A stretch of DNA of 25,070 nucleotides from a virus: positions 1 to 25,070 of the IMG/VR virus record IMGVR_UViG_3300020438_003260; one strand, given 5' to 3'. Numbering within the stretch: position 1 is the stretch's first letter; every line of letters begins with the position of its first letter. Of the stretch, positions 8,477 through 14,843 are shown piece by piece. Both the position numbers and the translations under genes were made by a program. The notes under the pieces were generated by a model. It was given only the letters and a program-made list of their open reading frames with translations, was not told where the DNA came from and made no database searches.

Positions 8477-8658
8477 TCCAAATTACCATATAAATCTTGC
8501 ATCTTCTTATCATAGAACTCTTGTTTCTTCTTATTACGATACCGTAATCTAGCTTTGGCTTTAAGTTCTTCCTTATTCCTCATATAGTGTTCCATTTGCC
8601 ACTTTCGTTGAGCCTCTTTCTTCTCTTCTATTGTAAAATATTTACGCTTTCTTCCCAT
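8473..8658 (-). CDS. Small basic protein of unknown function
   Basis: 61 residues, about one third Lys or Arg, almost certainly helical, with no Cys or membrane segment. The N-terminal MGRKRKYFTIEEKKEAQRKW and the following RNKEE and RLRYRNKKK resemble short nucleic-acid-binding proteins common in large phages, but I recognise no named family. It overlaps the exonuclease gene by 17 nt upstream and the methyltransferase by 4 nt (ATGA) downstream. GGAG 8 nt before the ATG, inside the exonuclease coding sequence, supports a real gene. DNA or RNA binding is inference from charge only. Confidence 0.7.
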   Translation of the reverse strand: MGRKRKYFTIEEKKEAQRKWQMEHYMRNKEELKAKARLRYRNKKKQEFYDKKMQDLYGNLE

Positions 8659-9721
8659 GTGTTTTCTCCGCCATAAAGTTTAATCGGTTAAACGAAGTAC
8701 TTAACCAACTATTTAAATTAGGCAATGCTGTATATAATTTATCTTCTAAAAACATCTTTTGAAACTTGTGTTTGATTATCCGTTGTATTGGTTGTTCCAT
8801 AATGTTTTGAATTTTTAATTTTGAATTACCAGAGATATTTAAATCATCTAAGTCCATTAATAATTTATTCAATTCCAATTGATCTTTAGAATTAACTATT
8901 TCATTACATAATTTAAATTTATCTTTCTGTACCGACGCACTCTTTATCAAATCATCTATCGAATGTTTATGTGGTGACGCAAAGAAAGGAAACATTTTTA
9001 TTAATGTTTTAAATCCAGCACCCTTGATACCAGGTATACCATCAGATTTATCTCCATCTAAAATTCTGTATAATAGGAAGTTTTTAGAATTTATACCATA
9101 CTCCTCTAAAACCTTTTCTTCATCATACATTTTCTTTTTGGTAGGCGAATAAACACTAATGTTCTTATCTATCAATTGTAAGAAATCTTTATCAGTTGAT
9201 AATATAGTATTTTTAGACTTACTAAATACATGCTTTGCGGAATATCCAATCACATCATCGGCTTCTATATTAGACATATTCACTACCGTTACAGGTAAAC
9301 ATTCTAAATACTCAACTACTCTATTTAACTGAGCAATCATCATTTTATGTTCATCTTGTCTAGTTAGTGAAACACCATCCGTTCTATTCAAACGAAGTGA
9401 CATTTTCCTACCAGCCTTATATTCTGGAAATATTTTCCTACGGCGGCTGGACCCACCTTTTCCATCAAATACTATGATGGTTCTAGTAGGTCCTATCATG
9501 CGTATAACATAACCTAAAGATTTTAAAAAACCAACTATTCCACCAACATGGATACCATCCTCGTTAGTAGTTGGTATTGCGGTAAACACTCGTATAAAAG
9601 TATTTAAACCATCTATCAATAAAACCGAATCATTAGGGGTGCCACCATCAATCTTACCACCTGACTTCTTTATTTCTTCTAAAATAGAAAGATGTCGTTT
9701 GTTAATCACCAATAACCTCAT
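8642..9721 (-). CDS. 5'-3' exonuclease / RNase H, FEN-like (T4 Rnh type)
   Basis: Structure-specific nuclease expected to remove RNA primers and flaps from lagging-strand fragments. In 359 residues the PIN/FEN acidic motifs are in order: LLIDGLN (34-40), IVFDG (83-87), a basic RRRKIFPEYKAGRK arch (93-106), IEADDVIG (152-159), STDKDF (175-180) and the helix-hairpin-helix GDKSDGIPGIKGAG (223-236). All expected metal-binding aspartates appear present. The ATG at 9721 overlaps uvsX by 20 nt and has no good ribosome site; a GTG at 9709 lies 7 nt after GAGG and gives a VINKRHL start, so it may be the true start. It sits directly after uvsX in the replication run, matching a T4-like role. Confidence 0.9.
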   Translation of the reverse strand: MRLLVINKRHLSILEEIKKSGGKIDGGTPNDSVLLIDGLNTFIRVFTAIPTTNEDGIHVGGIVGFLKSLGYVIRMIGPTRTIIVFDGKGGSSRRRKIFPEYKAGRKMSLRLNRTDGVSLTRQDEHKMMIAQLNRVVEYLECLPVTVVNMSNIEADDVIGYSAKHVFSKSKNTILSTDKDFLQLIDKNISVYSPTKKKMYDEEKVLEEYGINSKNFLLYRILDGDKSDGIPGIKGAGFKTLIKMFPFFASPHKHSIDDLIKSASVQKDKFKLCNEIVNSKDQLELNKLLMDLDDLNISGNSKLKIQNIMEQPIQRIIKHKFQKMFLEDKLYTALPNLNSWLSTSFNRLNFMAEKTHGKKA

Positions 9722-10799
9722 CTGTAAATTCTACATCATCAATACCAAGTTTTTCTTTGTATTTTAATATAACTTTATCACAAATGATTCCATAAACATA
9801 CTTTCGTAGTTCATCATTACCAGTAATCAATTCTTCCCAATCCTTAGACATGAACTTATGGTCTTTACCATCTTCATCAGTTAATGTATACCAAGCACCA
9901 CCACTTTTAATAAGTTTGTGTTCTTTCAATACAGTTAACCAAGCACCATAATTATCAATACCTCTATCAAAGTACATATCATAGTCGGCGTGTCTTAAAG
10001 GTGGTCCCAATCTGTTCTTCACAATTTGAGCCCGACACTTCATACCTAATACATTCTTTTTGGAATCTTTAATCTGCCCCATATTCTTTAAACGAATACG
10101 AGTAGATGCGTGAAATGGTAATGCTTTTCCACCACTTGTTGTCCAAGGATCTCCAAACATTACACCGAGTTTTTGTCTAAGTTGATTAGTAAATACTAAG
10201 GCTATTTTTTCTCTACCAATCAATTGAGTAATTTTTCTCATTGCTTTTGATATGATGATTGCTTTTGATGTAGCCCAACCATCTTTCTCAAAATCAGCCT
10301 CAATCTCTACCTTAGTAGATGCGGCTGCCAGTGAATCAACCATTATTGTTACCAATCGGTCTTTATCACTTTCTCTAACTTTAGTCACTATTTCCTCAAT
10401 GGCTTCAAATATTTCTTCTACGGTTTCTAAATGTAGATATAACATTTTACTCATATCAACACCCAATACTTCTAAGAAATCTTGTGAAACTGATGTCTCT
10501 GTATCTATATAAACAGAGATACCATCTTTCTTTTGAGTTTCTGCAAGTATGTGAGCACCAAGTAAAGATTTACCACTTGATTCTAATCCATTGATTTCTG
10601 TAATTCTACCTACGGCAATTCCACCATCTGGTCTATTTGATATAGCCAAATCTAACATAGAACTACCTGTTGATATAAAGTCTTTTATATCAGTTGGTGT
10701 AGTATCACTTCCATCTAAGAAGTAAGCAACTTTAGTGTCTTTGAATTTTTTGTTTAAACTGTCGGCTAAAACATTAGCCAAAACATCATTTACTGACAT
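9702..10799 (-). CDS. uvsX: UvsX/RecA-like recombinase
   Basis: ATP-dependent strand-exchange protein for recombination-dependent replication and repair. Its 365 residues (T4 UvsX about 390) show Walker A GLESSGKS (71-78), Walker B LVTIMVDSLAA (149-159) and the loop-2 region FTNQLRQKLGVMF followed by TTSGGKALPF (about 203-228), as in RecA-family cores. AAGGAG lies 6 nt before the ATG. It follows gp32 after a 103-nt gap that can form a long stem, and overlaps the exonuclease. UvsX works with gp32 in T4 (family knowledge), and their adjacency here fits. UvsX versus plain phage RecA rests on the T4-like context and the short C-terminus. Confidence 0.93.
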   Translation of the reverse strand: MSVNDVLANVLADSLNKKFKDTKVAYFLDGSDTTPTDIKDFISTGSSMLDLAISNRPDGGIAVGRITEINGLESSGKSLLGAHILAETQKKDGISVYIDTETSVSQDFLEVLGVDMSKMLYLHLETVEEIFEAIEEIVTKVRESDKDRLVTIMVDSLAAASTKVEIEADFEKDGWATSKAIIISKAMRKITQLIGREKIALVFTNQLRQKLGVMFGDPWTTSGGKALPFHASTRIRLKNMGQIKDSKKNVLGMKCRAQIVKNRLGPPLRHADYDMYFDRGIDNYGAWLTVLKEHKLIKSGGAWYTLTDEDGKDHKFMSKDWEELITGNDELRKYVYGIICDKVILKYKEKLGIDDVEFTDEVIGD

Positions 10800-10819
10800 T
10801 CCAATCTCCTTATAAATAA

Positions 10820-10891
10820 TGTTTTTGGATAGTTAGGCGTACAAACACAGCCATCTCGTCGCTTAATTCTGTAGGATGCTACCCAAAAACA
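10820..10891 (-). promoter_or_regulatory. Long stem in the gp32-uvsX intergenic leader
   Basis: Arms at 10879-10891 and 10820-10832 pair over 13 positions in minus-strand RNA (TGTTTTTGGGTAG with CTATCCAAAAACA; one G-U, the rest Watson-Crick), enclosing 46 nt. The stem closes 8 nt before the uvsX Shine-Dalgarno. It is not followed by a U run, so it is not a simple terminator. The length (72 nt) recalls a tRNA, but no T-arm or anticodon arm was found. Possible roles are RNA processing, stability or translational control of uvsX. Confidence 0.4.
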
Positions 10892-10902
10892 AGATTTTTT
10901 AT

Positions 10903-11655
10903 TTACGAATTAAATAGTTCGTCAAATGCTTCAGAAGTATTTGATACTGTTTTAGCAGAAGCTAATTCTTTAGTAGATACTTGTGAATTAGAATCATCAG
11001 AATCAGTACTATCTGGATTCAACCAATCATTCAACACTCCTGTTAAATCATCATAGCTTAGTTCTTGGTAAATCTCACCAATTTCTTGTTGAGCCTTTAC
11101 CGCCTCCAAAACTTCAGGTTCGTCTGAGATTGCAGTTTGATTTGGCTTAACCCTAATATTAGTTTTTGGGAAACTAGCACCACTTTCTTCAGCAGTGATA
11201 AATTCCACAACAACATCACGACCATTTACTGGATCGGTAATGTCACCATAATCTGGGTCAGCAATAATGGAAAGTAGTTCTTGGTAAACTGTTTTACCAA
11301 AACCCCAAAACCGTACGCCTTGTCTTTCCTCACCACGAACCACTACTGGTGCAAAGGTTCTCATCTTTGCTTCCAATTTCTTGGCCAGCTGATAATCTTC
11401 CTTACTACCAGAACCTTTAAGTTTTTGTGAAAACTCCTCAATTGGGTCTGGACGACCATGTGAGATAGGCGATAAATAAGAACGATTATTTAAGTTATAA
11501 TGAAAAAACAACTCGATAAACGGGTTATCACGATTGAATTCATAAGGTACAATCCTAATTTGTGTTTTACCAGGTTGAGGTTTCCATAAACTTGATGTTC
11601 TGTTGTTTGTGGTTTGTAGTTGAGCGAGACGCTTTTTGATTGCGGATAAGTCCAT
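10903..11655 (-). CDS. Single-stranded DNA-binding protein, T4 gp32-like
   Basis: Coats single-stranded DNA at the fork and in recombination. 250 residues (T4 gp32 has 301): a basic N-terminal segment (IKKRLAQLQ, 5-13) where gp32 carries its cooperativity element, an aromatic-rich OB-fold-like core (about 22-175) with WKPQPGKTQIRIVPYEF and RFWGFGKTVYQELL, and an acidic Ser/Asp C-terminal tail (about 205-250) ending FDELFNS, the usual partner-recruiting tail. No cysteine occurs anywhere, so the zinc site of T4 gp32 is missing. The ATG has GGAG upstream. It lies directly upstream of uvsX and begins a new unit after a terminator. The call rests on core pattern, tail and context rather than a single motif. 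Confidence 0.85.
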   Translation of the reverse strand: MDLSAIKKRLAQLQTTNNRTSSLWKPQPGKTQIRIVPYEFNRDNPFIELFFHYNLNNRSYLSPISHGRPDPIEEFSQKLKGSGSKEDYQLAKKLEAKMRTFAPVVVRGEERQGVRFWGFGKTVYQELLSIIADPDYGDITDPVNGRDVVVEFITAEESGASFPKTNIRVKPNQTAISDEPEVLEAVKAQQEIGEIYQELSYDDLTGVLNDWLNPDSTDSDDSNSQVSTKELASAKTVSNTSEAFDELFNS

Positions 11656-11658
11656 TTT

Positions 11659-11745
11659 TCATTCTCCTATGTGTATTATTTATTATTTATTTTTTAATTG
11701 TTAATCAAGTATAACCTTGATACTATAATACATATCAACTTGATT
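11659..11745 (-). promoter_or_regulatory. gp32 upstream region: repeated ATCAAG half-sites, -10-like box, AU-rich leader
   Basis: Within 42 nt there are nested inverted repeats: AATCAAGT (11703-11710) with ACTTGATT (11738-11745), ATCAAG with CTTGAT (11704-11721, 6-nt loop), and TTGATA with TATCAA (11717-11738). A -10-like TATAGT (minus strand) lies at 11727-11722. Towards the gene follows about 45 nt of nearly pure A/T with repeated AATAAATAATA units up to the Shine-Dalgarno. This recalls the T4 gene 32 translational operator, a folded element followed by an unstructured AU-rich leader. Operator or promoter function is inference. Confidence 0.4.
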
Positions 11746-11776
11746 CATTAAAAACCATTTTATTTTGCTATTTTGC

Positions 11777-11841
11777 AAAAAAAAGCGACTCCGTTTTTTT
11801 AAGCATGGTAGTAGGTGGATACTAAAAATTGGAGCCGCTTT
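11777..11841 (-). terminator. Rho-independent-type terminator after the TonB_C gene
   Basis: Minus-strand RNA can pair AAAGCGGCTCC (11841-11831) with GGAGTCGCTTT (11792-11782), 11 bp with one G-U, followed by an 8-base U run (11784-11777). The 38-nt loop is long for a classical terminator. It lies between the TonB_C stop (11897) and the gp32 promoter region, exactly where one unit should end. A weaker AU-rich dyad (11851-11864) lies between it and the stop codon. Confidence 0.65.
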
Positions 11842-11896
11842 GAAATCTTCATATATTAATATATATAAAGAAGTTTTCTCAAACTGTAACTTTTTT

Positions 11897-12235
11897 TTAC
11901 TTGAATGTAATTGGCAATTTATATCTTACTCTCACTGGTACTCCGTTTTGGATTGGTGGTGAAAATTTCATTTGTCTGACTTTATCTAAGATAACTTCAT
12001 TGAATGATACATTAAAAGTGTCAACTATTTCAGGTTCTATAACTGTTCCATCTTTATCTATTATGAATTCCACCATTACATTTCCAGTCATATTGGTTTC
12101 TTTATATATGTTTTGTCTTACATCATAATAGTTAAGTTGAAATGGTTTTTTTACTTTGGGTTGGTGGCTCTCATTCGCAAATGAGTCTTGGGAGGCCAAC
12201 ACTCCCACTAGCATTAAACAAAAAAGTCGCTTCAT
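11897..12235 (-). CDS. Periplasmic TonB C-terminal-domain protein, signal peptide only
   Basis: 112 residues. MKRLFCLMLVGVLASQDSFA (1-20) is a good signal peptide with a probable signal-peptidase I site after SFA. Residues about 36-111 match the TonB C-terminal fold: GNVMVEFIIDKDGTVIEPEIVD (51-72), a helix with ILDKVRQMKFSPP (82-94), then NGVPVRVRYKLPITF (97-111). In canonical TonB this domain grips the TonB box of outer-membrane receptors, while a membrane anchor and a long proline-rich linker connect it to ExbB/ExbD. Here there is no linker, no lipobox and only the short signal segment, so the mature product should be a soluble periplasmic domain of about 92 residues, unable to transmit energy by itself. 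GGAG precedes the ATG. Terminators on both sides make it an independent unit inserted between replication and unknown genes. Decoy or adaptor roles are inference. Confidence 0.85.
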   Translation of the reverse strand: MKRLFCLMLVGVLASQDSFANESHQPKVKKPFQLNYYDVRQNIYKETNMTGNVMVEFIIDKDGTVIEPEIVDTFNVSFNEVILDKVRQMKFSPPIQNGVPVRVRYKLPITFK

Positions 12236-12265
12236 TTTTGTTCTCCGTTTGTGGTTTTATTAACT

Positions 12266-12320
12266 AACCGACCACTCGTGTGTTTTATCCTTATTACCAG
12301 TTGGCATATCCGAGTCGGTT
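12266..12320 (-). promoter_or_regulatory. Foldable leader of the TonB_C gene
   Basis: The 143-nt gap upstream of the TonB_C gene contains, in minus-strand RNA, AACCGACTCG (12320-12311) able to pair with CGAG (12278-12275) and TCGGTT (12271-12266), a 10-bp GC-rich stem with a 3-nt bulge and 32-nt loop, placed before the Shine-Dalgarno at 12246-12243. A TATAAT box (12330-12325) lies just upstream of the stem, but I see no good -35 partner. The stem is unusually GC-rich for this gap. A B12-box search by eye found only GCCAACTGG, with an extra base. Role unknown. Confidence 0.3.
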
Positions 12321-12346
12321 TCGCATTATAAATAGAAAACAAGAAT

Positions 12347-12375
12347 AAAAAAAAACTAACATTTTTGTTAGTTTT
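12347..12375 (-). terminator. Strong intrinsic terminator after the 137-residue gene
   Basis: AAAACTAAC (12352-12360) and GTTAGTTTT (12367-12375) form a perfect 9-bp stem with a 6-nt loop. On the minus strand the stem runs into 9 consecutive U (12355-12347). It begins 3 nt beyond the stop codon at 12379, ends the transcript carrying the two unrecognised genes, and isolates the TonB_C gene from upstream transcription. Confidence 0.75.
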
Positions 12376-12378
12376 CAA

Positions 12379-12792
12379 TTAATATTCAACTTCCCAATCA
12401 TTTACATTTATGATTTTATGAATTTTGGTTTTAATAACATTTAACCCTGAATCATTAGTTAATAACAATGAGTTTTGGTATTCACTCCAATCTACTTGAA
12501 ATGATTTATCCAACACACCACCATTTTTTGATCGTATAACTTCATTTAAGGCATTGATTGTATACAATGTATTTGTTTGTTTTTTTCTATGTAGTGAAAT
12601 GGTATCTATAATACCCTCTTGAAAATTTTCTATATACTCTACATTATAAGTACAGATTAACTGATTTGAATCTTCCTTATTGGAAAAGATATATACCTTA
12701 TCATACAATATTTCATTGCAAGTGATAATGATATTGACTATCTTATCTAATTGGTCTTTCTTTACGAAAGTGCAGAGTAGTTGAGTTTTCAT
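12379..12792 (-). CDS. Unrecognised conserved-looking phage protein, 137 residues
   Basis: No family recognised. The sequence looks like a compact alpha/beta domain: MKTQLLCTFVKKDQLDKIVNII at the start, then alternating strands (VYIFSNKED, QLICTYNVEY), a helix-rich middle with TLYTINALNEVIR (about 76-88) and a hydrophobic LLLTNDSGLNVIKTKIHKIINV near the end. There is no signal peptide or membrane segment, so it is probably cytoplasmic or virion-associated. Its ATG overlaps the stop of the 683-residue gene by one base (TAATG), indicating translational coupling, and a strong terminator follows at once. The pair may act together. Composition matches the phage. Confidence 0.75.
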   Translation of the reverse strand: MKTQLLCTFVKKDQLDKIVNIIITCNEILYDKVYIFSNKEDSNQLICTYNVEYIENFQEGIIDTISLHRKKQTNTLYTINALNEVIRSKNGGVLDKSFQVDWSEYQNSLLLTNDSGLNVIKTKIHKIINVNDWEVEY

Positions 12793-14843
12793 TATGCAAT
12801 ATGCCCGTAATCTTTTAAATATTCTAATGTTACTATCTTAGAACCTTCTATTACAAATGAAAATCCAGTAGAACTATTAGACCTAAATTGTACTTGATTA
12901 TATTGTACCTTAGAATCTTTCATACCACTTAACATAAAAGTTCCTACTGTAGCATATCCTTTATTTTCTGAAACCATTACAACTAAAGCTGTACCTAAAT
13001 TCTTAATACTTTTTTTCTTTTCCTCTGAATATTCCTTTCCAGTTTTCAAAAATTTATACGCAGTTCCACTACCAGCTGAATCCAACCCAAAAACTTTATA
13101 TAAAGGTAATGATGTTCTACCGAAATACATACTTTTTTCCAACTCTATCAATTCGTCAAAAATATCTGCAGCACTCCTTATTTTACCTTTAGAATTTTTT
13201 ATCAATCTAGTTAAAGCATCAAATGCTCTTATATTCATCATTAACTTTCTAACACCATTTACATTTAGAGACTTTTTTGCTATACGCTTTACACCATATT
13301 CACCAGCATTAGAATAATTAATACCAGGACTATTACATATCTTTATTAAAGAAGATAATTTGGAATTAACTTCAGCATATAATTTCTTCTGTGCCTTAGT
13401 ATTACCAGCTATAACAATTATAGCCTCATTAACACTCTTCAATTGTTTAGCCTCAACCAACTTACCTTCATTCTTTAAATATTGGCTAGCTAATCCCATA
13501 ATAAAATTATCATTTTCCGTATCTACAACTTTTTTAAAGGATGTAATTTTTGAAAATAATTCAGAAAAGAAAGTTTTTATTTTACCTGCAATTTCAGAAA
13601 ATTTATCAATTACTTTCTTACCAATACTCTTTACAAATTCTTTTCCCTTATTAAATAAATCTCGTAACCCTTCGTCTAACAATTCTACATCAAAATCTTC
13701 CGTAATAAAACTATTTGCCAAAGAATTGTTATCTGCAGCACCAAATTTTGCTGTGAAATCAGCGGTTATTTTTCCTAGTTGAGCACCACCTTCCACTTCT
13801 TTTAATGATACTTGATAAAATTTTTCACCAGTTGACAATGTACATAAACCAGTAGATTTATCGAATGTTACTGTTCCTGTTTTCATATTCTCTATAAAAG
13901 AAGAAACTGCACTATCCACTATAACACAATCAGCAGTATTATCCTTGCCCCCAACAGTAACTAAGTTTGGATTTATTTGTTCAGCACTATAATAATTAGT
14001 TATTTTACCATGTACAATATTCCAATTACCTATACCCAATGATTCTTTAAATTTTTGCATACCACTAGCGATAGCTGCCAATTGAATTAGATTTTGTACA
14101 GAAGCAGTATCCAATTTACCAAGAATATCATGATTTGTCCAATCTTTCCCATTACCAAATGTTGACCTAACTTCACTCTTAAACTTACCTAATATTTCAG
14201 GTACCTTTTCATCTGCAGTCTTAGAGTTTAATGCATTTAATTTATCTAAATAACCCTTAGCATCCATATACATACCCAATAACGCTGCAGATTCCTTACC
14301 CGCTGTATTTAATTTAAACTGATCATTACCAGAAAAATGCTTGAACCAAGAAGAAACTGTACTAGATGTTCCTTTAATATGATATGTATTAGATGAATCT
14401 TTTAGATAAAATTCAACACCACTATCGCTTTGAAACACCTCTATCGCATCATCTGTTGGAGCTGCCTTTTCTGCTGGCATATTAATCATTGGAGAACCAG
14501 AAGGTAACTTTTTAGTAAATGAAGCTTCACCACTAGATGACCAAGTTACCTGATGTCCAACGGGGTATTTATCAGCATGAATACTTGCTTCACTTAATAT
14601 TTCACCAACCCGTATGTAAAAATCTACAATATCCCGTTTATTTATTTTAGGTTTATTTATTTTAGAGTTTAAACCCTTAATACCTCTTAAATTACCAATC
14701 AACTCACTTTTCTGCTGTAGTGTCCAACCTAAATCATCAAGTACTTCTGCTAGAATTCCCAAATGTTTATTATTTTTAAGATTAGGTTTACCACCATCTA
14801 CTTTTGCAGATAATTCTAATAAAATTCTTTCAATAATTGTCAT
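12792..14843 (-). CDS. Unrecognised large phage protein, 683 residues
   Basis: No function can be assigned. The N-terminus LLELSAKVDGGKPNLKN, then HLGILAEVLDDLGW (about 8-38), resembles a short leader motif that I associate with several large marine T4-like phage proteins, but I cannot name it. Residues about 385-435 are Lys-rich and amphipathic (FVKSIGKKVIDKF, IKTFFSELFSKI), perhaps membrane- or DNA-interacting. The C-terminal half is mixed alpha/beta and Lys-rich. No enzyme motif is evident. The gene starts with ATGA overlapping the polymerase-like stop by 4 nt, with GGAGA upstream, and is coupled to the 137-residue gene downstream. Position between polymerase-like and TonB_C genes gives no firm hint; a virion or injected protein is possible. 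Confidence 0.75.
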   Translation of the reverse strand: MTIIERILLELSAKVDGGKPNLKNNKHLGILAEVLDDLGWTLQQKSELIGNLRGIKGLNSKINKPKINKRDIVDFYIRVGEILSEASIHADKYPVGHQVTWSSSGEASFTKKLPSGSPMINMPAEKAAPTDDAIEVFQSDSGVEFYLKDSSNTYHIKGTSSTVSSWFKHFSGNDQFKLNTAGKESAALLGMYMDAKGYLDKLNALNSKTADEKVPEILGKFKSEVRSTFGNGKDWTNHDILGKLDTASVQNLIQLAAIASGMQKFKESLGIGNWNIVHGKITNYYSAEQINPNLVTVGGKDNTADCVIVDSAVSSFIENMKTGTVTFDKSTGLCTLSTGEKFYQVSLKEVEGGAQLGKITADFTAKFGAADNNSLANSFITEDFDVELLDEGLRDLFNKGKEFVKSIGKKVIDKFSEIAGKIKTFFSELFSKITSFKKVVDTENDNFIMGLASQYLKNEGKLVEAKQLKSVNEAIIVIAGNTKAQKKLYAEVNSKLSSLIKICNSPGINYSNAGEYGVKRIAKKSLNVNGVRKLMMNIRAFDALTRLIKNSKGKIRSAADIFDELIELEKSMYFGRTSLPLYKVFGLDSAGSGTAYKFLKTGKEYSEEKKKSIKNLGTALVVMVSENKGYATVGTFMLSGMKDSKVQYNQVQFRSNSSTGFSFVIEGSKIVTLEYLKDYGHIA

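Noticed and set aside
10820-10891. tRNA-like element of 72 nt between gp32 and uvsX
   Set aside because: The terminal stem is 13 bp rather than 7, and no T-arm (GTTCRA), anticodon arm or D-arm can be placed.
12286-12310. Possible cobalamin riboswitch (B12-box-like GCCAACTGG) in the TonB_C leader
   Set aside because: The B12 box is GCCACTG; here an extra A interrupts it, and none of the other conserved cobalamin riboswitch segments was found nearby.
13360-13782. Plus-strand open frame of 140 codons inside the 683-residue gene
   Set aside because: Hydrophobic shadow of a Lys/Asn-rich gene, opposite to every supported gene in the window.
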